64,000 nt of DNA from Corella eumyota (lineage: Eukaryota; Chordata; Ascidiacea; Phlebobranchia; Corellidae): NCBI GenBank assembly GCA_963082875.1, contig OY720097.1:13338501-13402500 (forward strand). The letters are read 5' to 3'. A program made the translations under genes and the position numbers. The notes below the pieces were generated by a model. The model was given only the letters and a program-made list of their open reading frames with translations, did not search any database and was not told where the DNA came from. Every line of letters starts with the position of its first letter. Position 1 is the stretch's first letter. Shown here piece by piece: positions 51,801 through 61,189 of this stretch.

Positions 51801-54800
51801 CTGCTGCCATCTTGTAGTAGCCCGACCTTCCTACATTAAAAATTAATTTAAAAAAAATTAATCAAGCTTTCCAAAAAAGATATTCACAAAATTTGTTTTG
51901 AAATATCTTCACAATTTTATTAAGGAAAACATTTTTTTTTCAAATATTTTGTTTTTTAGACTGATATTAGCGGATCTTTTATATTGCATCAACTCTACCT
52001 AAAATTTAACAATATTTCTTTCGTGCTGCCTCGTTTTTATCCTACTGTTTGTTATACTGTGACAAATCGACTGCCTACTGTGTTTATTGATCAAGGAAAA
52101 AGGTAGATAGCTAAATTGATTTTAAATTTGCTTGTTATTGCCTCAATTAGTTTTTTACAAATTTAAATTTTTTAATATATTTTTAGGCTTATATGTGGTG
52201 TTCTACAACATTTTGATGTTGTTATTAATCTCGGTGATTATGACAATACAGGGGAAAAAGGCAATGTCATCAACTTGAAAGTTCACAAAAATATCCAGTT
52301 ACTTCATATTGTTGAATCTACAATAACCTTAACCATAGGTAAAAAAGTGCATATTATGATGTGGTTATATTAAACATCTTTGATTTTTGTAATAAACAAC
52401 TGACTAGTTTAGTTTGTCATTTCCATATTGTAGAACAACACTTTCCTACCAATACCCTATCTTTTTGAAAGACTTTCCCTCATATTTAAAAGCTAAAATC
52501 TTTTGCAGGGCTACTTTTTATACCACAACCCTTTAATTGATTTACCTTAAAATATTTGCCAAAACTTGATTTGTTTGATGCCCTACTTAAAAAGTAAAAA
52601 AGTTGTGTTGTTTAAGATGGGAAGAAAGAGAAACAAAAATCGTTATCAAGTTTGGATCAAAAGGCAGCTTACCAATACAGCATAAAACTTCCAATATCAA
52701 CCTACAACAACACAATTATTATCACAATTGCTTGCATATGCAGAATTTCACCCACTTTACACAATATTGGTAAGTTTTCAATTTTAAAACACTATGTTAA
52801 GTTGGTTGATTTTTTACCATTAGTTTTTTAGTTTAAATCTTTGTAAAAATAATTGTATATTATTAATTTTACTCACATTTATTTAAATAAATTTAGAAAA
52901 GAAAAGACATCAAAGAACCCACAGTGCACCATCAACCCCATATTTTCAATACCCAAAACTAAAATCTGACTTAAATAATAAAAACTTATCTAACGAAGAT
53001 CGAAAAAAGAAAATTAGTAAGTCTAACTTATCGCTTGACACAGACAATTTTCTTAATGACGACAAAATATTATCCGATTCCAATAACAAAGAAACAAATA
53101 AAAAAATTGATGATTTAAAATCGAACGCATCACAACCCAAAGCAGATAACTTAACCCCTCCTATGTTAGAAATAAATGGGGAAAATATTAACAAAGATAG
53201 TGAGAAAGGAAAAAATCTTACAAATGAAAATATTACTTTAAGTTCTTCTTCCGAGGAAGAGGATATTGAAGAGGAGAAAACTTTTTTCACCCCACAGGTA
53301 TTTTTTATTTAAATAACTCTTTGGTTTACATTTTATCTAACAGCACTAAATATGAAATAACTATTTTTTATTTGGCTTTTTGCACAACTTTATTATTCAA
53401 GCCTAACTTAATTGCATTAAAAATATTATAACAGCAATTTATTTTCTACCAACACAGCACAATTCTGTTGCTTTAAATAATATTTTTTGCTTATTAAGTA
53501 ATTTTTTTGGCAGAGATCACTTCATTTCACCAAACATTCACCCTCACGATCTGCTGTTGGTTTAACTCCATTTGTTAAAAGCTCGCCTAACAAATTTCAA
53601 CAAGTTTATTCTAAAAATACTATGCATGATGTAAGCATTTGATTTTATTTTGTTTCATGATAAACATTTAAAACGTTAAGGCTTAAAACTTATCTTGAAC
53701 TAAAAATATTTTTGCAGCATAATATTTTATATATTACAATTATTTTAAGTCAAGTTAAATTTCAAATTTTTATATTTTTGGTAAATTTATTTGTTATATT
53801 CATTTATTTGGATAAAATTTTGAGTAAAAATTTGATTAAGTAACTGGTGTTAAATATCTCAACAGTACTATTGGCATGGTAATACTGGAAACCAAACCCA
53901 TGACTTCTAGGAAGGTGTAATGTTGCACCAAACCATTGTGCTCTGCAATTATTTAATAACCTGTTGTATCTGACAAAATTTTGTTTTTACCAGATTGTCA
54001 TTGACACAACTTGGGACGAACTGCCGTCAACCACAACCTCACTATCATTTATTAAACCACTCCAGTACAATCATTCTACTAAATTATTTTTTAATTCTAC
54101 CACGTGCAGTCATATTATAAGTGTTGTTGTAAACAATGCAACCGTAACAGCTTTGAATTTGTTTAATTCCAAATTGAAATTAGTAAATAATGAAGATTGT
54201 AAGTCTATAGCTTTACATTCAGCTAACTCAAAGGCAAGTTTTTAACTATTATAGTTTTTTATTTAAACAAGCTTATTTTAACTTAGTAATTCATGCTACA
54301 TACAGTTATGTAAACATGGTAAATGCATCATAGATAAGATGATTCCAGACACTATGTTTTTTAGGGAATTTATAACAGTAAAAATTTAGTTTAATTTTTG
54401 TCATGTTATAGATACTTAATACTAAAAAAACTTAATATTAGTGCTTACCTATTATTACATCTATGTGGGTTGTTTATTTTTATTAAGGTGTTAAAAGCAA
54501 ATTCAACTTGCCAGTTTGCTTGGAAAATCGATCAAAAAGCTTTATCAATGCCGGACATCCTTTCACTTCATTTTCAAGTGGATCTCACTTCAAATCAAGT
54601 TAATGATGTTGAACAAAATGAACCAACTACATCTACCTCAATATACAAATTTCAAATTGAGAACACCTTGGTAATTCGTTTTATTTAGCTAACTGTTATC
54701 CATATTCTCATTAAAACATCTTAATTTTTATTTTAAATTTTTATACTAAAATTTTTAAATTAGTAAATTAATTATTAAATCAGCAAAAAATCAGTAAAAA

Positions 54801-55613
54801 TATAAGAAGATACATTAAAGGTTAAAAAACAAGAATTTAAAATGGCCTAAAACCTATTTAACAAGTTACCTAGGTATAAATTTAAATATGTTGTAATGAT
54901 AAACCTTCATTTAGCCAATCTACTCAGTAACTTGCACACTTGAAACACCTGGAGAATTACGCAGTCTTACAATGACTAATCTGTGTATAAAAGTTGAACG
55001 ATTAAGGGGGGATGAACATCATGAGGCCACAAAATACGATCAACATCTGGTTATGTTTCAAGGTAAAGTGTGTAGAAACAGTTAATTAACGTTAGTGTGG
55101 TGTTGTGATTTCATTTATTTTTGCCTGCTTTTAAATGTAACTATAGAATAACAGTATTAATAGGTTATTAAAATACCACTGTAAAAAATTATTATTAGGC
55201 TTATAAGTTAGCCATTTTTTATAGTGTTAGATTCAAGAGGTCGATGGGCAGTTTGTGGAAAAAGCAATGGTATTCTAGGTTTGGGTTCAAGTGCCAATAA
55301 AGAGAATGCAACAAACCAGATTGCTACTGCTACTTTGGAGATAATGGCCCTATTGCCAGGCAACCTGCACTTACCCTTAGTAGTTTTGCAGAGATATTTA
55401 AAACGAAAAACAACAGAACTGGGTAAGTTATATAAACTTATATTTTATAAAACACTTTTTTTAATTGTTTATTTTTTGGCAGATGAAAGTTTAAGTTCTA
55501 CAAACAGCCCTGTGTTAAAACCACCACGCTTGCGCAAATTTAAACCTGGAGAGGTGGTTTACAATCATCTTGGCCGACAGGTTTTAGTTACCGATCCTGA
55601 TGAACAAACTTAA
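45855..55613 (+). CDS. TRAPPC10: Trafficking protein particle complex subunit 10
   Basis: About 26 exons, from MENKSTLT (45855-45879) through 46104 onward (VEWRRSYGR, FHIFWTDC), to the final exon ending at 55613. My estimate is about 1,400 residues, against about 1,260 in human. Conserved blocks are WMIVLVGG, RMSILDKLKSDFC, EELAFMYEMLGMWESALVQY, QYDELDAMFTQYV, IRNYLFTRFC, IPTGAIECWIFM, the MHD/Ig-like second half (HANVLLRRQDSV, ISFVLPRFYPTV) and the tail WAVCGKSNGILGL and GRQVLVTDP. It is a subunit of the TRAPP II tethering complex, which acts at the Golgi in Rab activation. One exon (52898-53297) inserts some 130 polar residues rich in Ser, Asn, Lys and Glu that vertebrates lack, probably a disordered loop. 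One intron holds a DNA transposon, and the exon ending at 48905 has a duplicated 3' end in the following intron. The AATAAA at 55663 follows the stop by 50 bases. Confidence 0.95.
48867..49060 (+). repeat. Tandem duplication of an exon end with its splice donor
   Basis: A 97-base unit starting GCCAAAGCAATTGGGAG at 48867 covers the last codons of a TRAPPC10 exon, the donor TTTGTAAGT and the first intron bases. A diverged copy starts at 48964 with GCCAAAGCAATTGGCAG and also has TTTGTAAGT followed by AATTAATGATATTAAAAT. Using the second donor would include intron sequence with an early in-frame stop, so the first donor should be the normal one. Confidence 0.8.
49111..49642. mobile_element. Non-autonomous DNA transposon (hAT-like MITE) in a TRAPPC10 intron
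   Basis: 532 bases bounded by inverted repeats: CAGGGAACGAAATAACG at the left and, as reverse complement of the right end, CAGGGTTCGAATTAACG (14 of 17 identical). The pentamer GTCTA stands directly on both sides (49106-49110 and 49643-49647), a likely 5-base target duplication. Inside, AGCGAATCGTTTTTT-type motifs recur near both ends and TTAAGGCAATAATAAAACT occurs twice near 49204 and 49226. No transposase frame is present. CAGGG ends suggest the hAT superfamily, in which some groups make 5-base duplications; the family is inference. Confidence 0.7.
51780..51840 (+). repeat. SINE fragment with internal deletion
   Basis: Matches the B-box region and following block of the SINE family (GTGTTCAGTCCCCACTGCTG), then jumps to the 3' end (CCCGACCTTCCTACATTAAAA). 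It lies in a TRAPPC10 intron. Short, so the assignment is moderate. Confidence 0.5.
53860..53945 (-). repeat. Possible diverged tRNA-like SINE fragment
   Basis: Read on the minus strand it has GCACAATGGTTTGGTGCAAC and then GGGTTTGGTTTCCAG, resembling A and B boxes at a plausible spacing. The shared 3' body of the main SINE family is missing. It lies in a TRAPPC10 intron. It may be another family or an old remnant. Confidence 0.35.
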
Positions 55614-55662
55614 TCAAATGCCAAGCCATGTTTAAGTATCAAATATTATTTATATGAGTTAA

Positions 55663-55676
55663 AATAAAAATTTATT
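55663..55676. terminator. Palindromic poly(A) signal between convergent TRAPPC10 and TIMM22
   Basis: AATAAA (55663-55668), two A, then TTTATT (55671-55676), which reads AATAAA on the other strand. It can serve TRAPPC10 from the left. TIMM22 from the right also has a nearer AATAAA at 55900-55895, ten bases past its stop. Confidence 0.55.
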
Positions 55677-55909
55677 GTCACGGAATTTGAATATTTTTGT
55701 CAGGGCCACAAACAGAAAATAACTATGGACCTTCATTATGGCTTTGTCAAGTTGTATTAACTAACATACAATCACAGAGCAGCATAAACATCAACAATGT
55801 ATTGAAAATCATACTTCAAGTGTGGAATAATTTAAACAATGACATATAATACAAAAACTTAAAAGTAAGAAAAGATTTAAGAGGTTGAACTTATTTTATT
55901 TGATGTTGG

Positions 55910-56723
55910 TCATCTATGAAGAAAATAATAATCAATTGCAGTAGAAAATGCAGCGAAACCGAATCCAGATAAAAGTCCGGCACGTAAGCCTCCCCGTAGT
56001 CCAATTAAAGTCCCTGTTACAAATCCACTTGCTGGGGTATTTTTCATGTCACTTTTTCCACGATACTAAAAAAATTAAATGTATTTTACTAGGGTAATAT
56101 TGGGTAGTATTGCATTTTCTCAGTGAATGGTACCTAGGGCCATTTAAAGCACTGGGTAAGTGGTTTTAACATTACTAAGGTCAAAAAGGATTTATTTTGT
56201 AGAACAAAACTATGTTATACTAACCGATTCAATGGCGCATTCTGTCATTGAAAACATAACACCAATCATTGCAAAGTTTTTAGCATAGGAACCCATTCTT
56301 GTTCTCATTTCTTTTAAGGTTTCTTTAATTGTAGGAACTTTAGTTGGATCAGTGTGAGAAGGTGATTCGACTCCTAAAGTAAATAAACCGAAAACAACTC
56401 CAAATCCAGCACCTGAAATTTTTGAACAGAAATTTTATTACCAAGTTTTATACCTTTAAAAATTACATAAAATATTTAAAAAGGTTACCCCCAACGCATG
56501 AAATTGCTCCTTTAAAAAGACAGGACCCCATCATTGCTTCAATTCTCCTTTCATTAAGGCTTTTTTCTGGAGCGGGTATGCCCCCAAGATATGGGTAAGG
56601 AGTGGTTCTTTTTAATTTATCAGGTCCCACCATATATTTTAAAACAGTGCTATAGGTGAGAGTGTTGAACGAGTATTTATAGGGTTCATTCTGTATTTCC
56701 CCTGCAACATGATTCCCATCCAT
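55910..56723 (-). CDS. TIMM22: Mitochondrial import inner membrane translocase subunit Tim22
   Basis: Three exons on the minus strand, 56723-56489, 56412-56225 and 56065-55910, join in frame to 192 residues, close to the human 194. Family marks are [11 protein letters not shown], the Cys in [32 protein letters not shown] and IESYRGKSD, and a C terminus ending [11 protein letters not shown]. Four hydrophobic helices rich in Gly are visible. Tim22 forms the channel of the carrier translocase that inserts multi-span proteins into the inner mitochondrial membrane. An acceptor-like TTTTTAATAG stands 12 bases before the ATG. ATPAF2 lies upstream on the same strand, 227 bases away from stop to start, with no AATAAA seen between them. 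Confidence 0.97.
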
Positions 56724-56950
56724 TTTTACTTATATCTATTAAAAATATCAAATAAGAATAGCTAACTGGTATAAAGTTAATGGGTTAGGATAAAACATAA
56801 CAAAAATTTATAAATAAATACATATTTTTATGGTATACAGTTACTTTCTTAACATTCCCATTCAAAATAATTCATGAACAGAAATTTGGTAACATAGATA
56901 ATGTCAAAATATTAATTTGTCACTATATTGGCATCAAACACAATTTCATG

Positions 56951-57757
56951 CTATAAATTTTTTTGGTACTTGACAGTTGTTGATTCTTCACAACACAACT
57001 GAATGAAAACAGCACAAGCTGCTGTCTTCATTCTGTAATCAAGCAATTCCATATTATGATACCATTCAACATTTCCCCACTTGGAAACTTGGTATTCTTG
57101 TTCCAAGCGTGAAAGGCTAACAGCATCTTCTATAGTAATATAGCGGTCTATTACCGCTAATGACAACAGCAAAGATTTTAAAACATTTGTCATTTTTTCG
57201 AAACCGGTAATGCTCCAATAATCAAGTGTAAGTAAATAATTAGTTAAAACGTTGTCTATATTTAAGCTAAATTTTGGTTTACCAAAACCATAAGTATGTT
57301 CAATCAAAATTGAGTGTTTATCTTGAATGTAATCAATTATTTTTCCCCATTTTTCATTTTGTAAATTTTGTAATTCCTCAGGTGATTCCATATGAAACAA
57401 TATAGTATCTGTGTGTAAAAACTTAATTGCCGACCGAACTAAATCTTCTGCACTTCTTTGTGGTGATTGATCAACAGCAGCATAACATAGTGCAGTAATT
57501 GGCATTAATTCAGGTTGAATTGTATCTTTTTGTTGTGACCATTCAGAGACGACCATTCCAGCCAAGTCCCTTGTGGGTACTCGCAAAACATCGCCGCCAG
57601 GTGTTTTTAATTTCCGTTGATCCAAATTTATTTCATAACCAGTATCAGCTTGGCACAGATATGCATTATTGTAAAACTTTTTAAGTTCAGATAATTGTCT
57701 GATGTGCCTTGTTAAGCTTTTAGTGACACTTTTATTGAAACAAATTTTTTTAAACAT
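56951..57757 (-). CDS. ATPAF2: ATP synthase F1 assembly factor 2 (ATP12), single exon
   Basis: An uninterrupted frame of 268 codons. It starts with a basic, Ser/Thr-rich segment fit for a mitochondrial presequence (MFKKICFNKSVTKSLTRHIR), then the ATP12 domain: GYEINLDQRKLKTPGG, VVSEWSQQKD, MPITALCYAAVDQ, HTDTILFHMESPEEL and the C-terminal EYQVSKWGNVEWYHNMELLD. Human ATPAF2 has 289 residues. The frame opens 29 codons earlier, at 57844, but I choose 57757 because a strong acceptor (TTTTTTTAATTAG, AG at 57784-57783) lies between the two ATGs and the extra residues are hydrophobic and unlike a presequence. The protein chaperones the F1 alpha subunit in the matrix. It is followed closely on the same strand by TIMM22. 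Confidence 0.95.
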   Translation of the reverse strand: MFKKICFNKSVTKSLTRHIRQLSELKKFYNNAYLCQADTGYEINLDQRKLKTPGGDVLRVPTRDLAGMVVSEWSQQKDTIQPELMPITALCYAAVDQSPQRSAEDLVRSAIKFLHTDTILFHMESPEELQNLQNEKWGKIIDYIQDKHSILIEHTYGFGKPKFSLNIDNVLTNYLLTLDYWSITGFEKMTNVLKSLLLSLAVIDRYITIEDAVSLSRLEQEYQVSKWGNVEWYHNMELLDYRMKTAACAVFIQLCCEESTTVKYQKNL

Positions 57758-57958
57758 TTGATTCTTTACACTTAAACTAATCCTAATTAAAAAAATCTGT
57801 TTTATATATATAAATAGAAAATGTTTTTTTTCGCAATAACACATTATGAAATGCCCATACTAACAGACTAATAATGTCTTGTTAGTAAAATCTAAAGAAA
57901 CAAAATGTTTTATACTTTTGTATAAATTATATTGTTTACATATTAACATATTAATAGG

Positions 57959-58215
57959 CCAGTCTGGAAAGTAGGGCAGTTTTCGACGAGATCTCGTGCG
58001 TGCAAGCGTAAAAAAATGCGTCACCGCGCGTGCACGCGTACCAAAATTACCGGTCTAGGCGTGCACGCGTGATATATGTTAGCGTGTTTTAGGCGTCAGT
58101 ACTGCACGTGCACATTTTTTTAAGACACCAGGCGTGCAAAACGCCAATTCCAGGCGTGCATTTTTTTTAATGAATAAAATCTCGTGCGTGCACACTGCCT
58201 TACTTTCCAGACTGG
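57959..58215. mobile_element. CpG-rich MITE with perfect-looking inverted ends
   Basis: 257 bases whose ends are inverted copies of each other (CAGTCTGGAAAGTA...; 20 of 21 terminal bases agree). The flanks TTAATAGG (57951-57958) and TTTATAGG (58216-58223) agree at 7 of 8 positions, a likely 8-base target duplication as made by hAT transposases. The interior holds at least six GCGTGCA motifs in both simple and palindromic forms (GCGTGCACGCG) and is strikingly rich in CpG against the AT-rich background. No coding frame. It separates ANAPC13 from ATPAF2. Confidence 0.75.
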
Positions 58216-58337
58216 TTTATAGGTTTATACATTTTAATTTTCATGTAAAAAATGGTCTTTAAACATTTTACAATGTGGTCTGTAAACATTTTACCCCACA
58301 CAGAACCAAGACCTATTTAACTGTAGCTATAATATAA

Positions 58338-58541
58338 TTATTGTATTACAGTTTGTAAATTGTCATCATTCCACTTTTTGTCCAATTCGACGATCGATTC
58401 TTTGTTATTTCCATTGTCTTGTTCGAAAACAGGTAATTCGTCAATTGGAACTTCTATATCTTCTAAAGGTAGTTCATCGTTAATCCAATCTTTGTCAATA
58501 ATATTAATTAATTGTCCATCTATACGTAGTTCGCTATCCAT
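58338..58541 (-). CDS. ANAPC13: Anaphase-promoting complex subunit 13
   Basis: A single-exon frame of 67 residues, MDSELRIDGQLINIIDKDWI at the start, then DELPLEDIEVPIDELP, EQDNGNNKES and a final Trp-containing stretch (KKWNDDNLQ). The order and spacing match human ANAPC13 (74 residues), a small, acidic, mostly extended subunit that stabilises the TPR arm of the APC/C ubiquitin ligase. The opposite strand has an open frame of similar length that is only its shadow. It stands upstream of ATPAF2 and TIMM22 on the same strand, with the CpG-rich MITE between. Confidence 0.92.
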   Translation of the reverse strand: MDSELRIDGQLINIIDKDWINDELPLEDIEVPIDELPVFEQDNGNNKESIVELDKKWNDDNLQTVIQ

Positions 58542-61189
58542 AACTTAATTTTTAAGTTGCTTACAAATTTTTGTTGTTGTTAAGATGTGTTTTTATTATT
58601 TTAAATTCTGGCAGGCTCACATGTGCATTAGGTAAAAACGGTGGTGGTGATTGTTATGTGACCCACAAAATGTTGAAAAACGAGCCAAGACAAAATTTTA
58701 AATCATTTTACAGAGTAAAATGTTATCTTTATTAATTTTTTGCTTTTAAATTATACCTCATTTGACAATGTTCCATTACAAAATAGCTCGACGGAATATG
58801 GTCGCATTACCATAAATATTAAGCACCACAATAGGATTTTTTAAGTTATTTTTAATAATTTATTTTTCCACCTTACTGACGTGGTGAAAGTTAATTAAAC
58901 TTATTGGTAAATAATTTTCGGGAACATCTTTTTTATTGTTGACTTCTCTTTTATTGAAAATGGTTTATGGTTACGATACACTTAACCCCATTTCCTGTTT
59001 CGTTAAATAAAAGCAGATCTGTAACTGCAAAAAATCACCTTAAGATTTACTACGTTCTCCAATATATAAACATTTAACTTAAAAAAAGACTTGGTTTCAT
59101 ATTGAAACAAGGATGAAATAAAATTTCAACTTCTGTTCTCCTTATTATTGGGTTTGGAAGGAAACACATTATTTTGTGTAATAACGTTTGCAAACAAAAA
59201 AAAGTTTTATAATGGGAACCTTTTAGAAAGCCTATATAGTTAGTTATCTTTAAAAAATTAGGCATAAATATATAGCTTAAATGGTAAAAATTTTAGTATA
59301 GTTAAATTTGGCTTTGTCAGTATAAAGTAATAGCGATTAACTTTATATAATATTTGTTTATTAATGCAATGATTATAAATAGTTTCATGATCATTAATTG
59401 GTGTTAGAACTATTAGCTTTTAACAATTAACTTTTTATATTTGCTAATAACAGTTAAAGTGTCATTTGCGGTTTTCCATAATCATGATGAATCTATTTGT
59501 TATTTTTAAAACTAATCTTATTCCACACCGTAGAACAGTCTTAGTAATCATTATTTGATCAAAACCTAAAAATCAGCAACTTTTATCTTTATAAAAAAAC
59601 ATATAACGTCATTTGACATATGGTACATGATTCATTCAAGTGTTTTAACTAGAAATTTAGTGTGAAATTTTTTTATTTCTAAGATTATGACCAAACGACA
59701 TAACATAAAACCTATGCCCTTACATATGAAAGTTGAAACCTGGATAGGCCTAAACGGAAATGCTAACACAGCTATACTTCCCTTAGCTGACGTAGGCTAA
59801 CTAAAACTACACAAATAGCCTAAGATGGTTTATATTAAATGTTAGTAAGCTAAGAGGATTTACCAAAAATTTTAAATTTGAGAAATCTTAAGTGGTAGAC
59901 TATGGCACAGGTTTAGTTGCATAGGTGTCAAATGTATGTAAAGGTCTGTCACATGTGGTTTTGCGGAACTACTAAGTTTAGTAAATTTAAAGCGCAGTAT
60001 GAATATACAATACTAAGTTGGTATGTACAAGATAGCAATCTTTCCCACGCTAGCTGAGCGACTCAATTTGCTAATCAAAATACGAAATTGTTTCCTTTTT
60101 AAACTACATTGCCTGTGAATGTGAGGTTTTTGTAAAAGTACGTCCTTTTTAATGTTTTATGTTGCGGAATTTCATTTAGTTTAACAAATATTGATTTTAT
60201 TTTTATGAAAAAATAAACATTAAGCTATTAAAAATAATTTGTTTCGTTTCTGTTATAAAAATTTTATTCGTAAAATAATTTTTATTATTGGGTTCATCAT
60301 TTTTGGCGGACTTTTATTTTTCAAAGTTGTTTCAAGGTTCTAAATTGTTTTAAAAAAGTGTTAGTTTTATCTGTTTATTAAAGGGTTAGCCTTGGATAAG
60401 GAATTGTAAATCGCGTTTAATTAAAGCTGCATGAAAATTAGAACAGAAAATATATTTCATAGTATCTGGGTTTTAACTTGACGTAAACGTCAGAACGCTT
60501 ACGTTTTTTTTAGCCACCGGCCTTCCTGTCATAGGTCATTTTCAATGTACGTAATACGTATAGTCTGATAGTACAGCATGCGGTGTATTCGCGTTATTTA
60601 TTATAAATTTAAAGTTGATTCGCAATTTTTAACCAGTAAATTGTAAACAACTTTTAAATTTCACACTCAGCAAAAGGACAGTTACAAAACAAACGTGTCG
60701 TACAGCAGTTGTACAGGCAGACAGGCGACAGGTTGTAATTAAATTATTTTTTCACAAGTCTATTTGGATCTGTCTCTTTGGTTTGTAACAACTTTCGTGT
60801 TTAAGACTGTTGTCATAAGTTTAAGTTTTTATTTTTTTACTTTCTGATTATAATTCACCTTACACAATTAAAATTGATTAGCTGTAAAATTATTTAATAG
60901 CATTTATATAGCTGTATTGTGTATAGGTGTGCTTATTTAGCCTTTTAGTTTAAAAGATAAAACTTTAATTACCATTTACCTCTAGTAAAATCAAATTGTG
61001 TAAAAATGTTTAATTTTTTTTCAAATATATATATACATAAACAGTATTTTAATTTGAGATTGTTCAAATTAAAAGCATGTTTTAATACTTATTTGAATGT
61101 CTTAAAATTTTATTAGATAGGCCCGATTTTAAATATTAAAATACACTTTAAGGAAACATTAAACTGATATAGGGAATTTAGGATTTATA
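58542..61189. other. Intergenic region upstream of the semaphorin
   Basis: About 2.6 kb between the divergent ANAPC13 and semaphorin genes. AT-rich, no recognisable exon. A slightly more G+C-rich part at about 60475-60725, including GACGTAAACGTC near 60480, could be the semaphorin promoter. Nothing else bounded was seen. Confidence 0.4.

Noticed and set aside
57758-57844. Longer ATPAF2 start at 57844
   Set aside because: A strong AG acceptor lies between the two ATGs and the extra 29 residues are hydrophobic and lack presequence character.
58360-58548. Ser/Ile-rich open frame opposite ANAPC13
   Set aside because: It is the shadow of ANAPC13, whose frame matches a known protein along its whole length.
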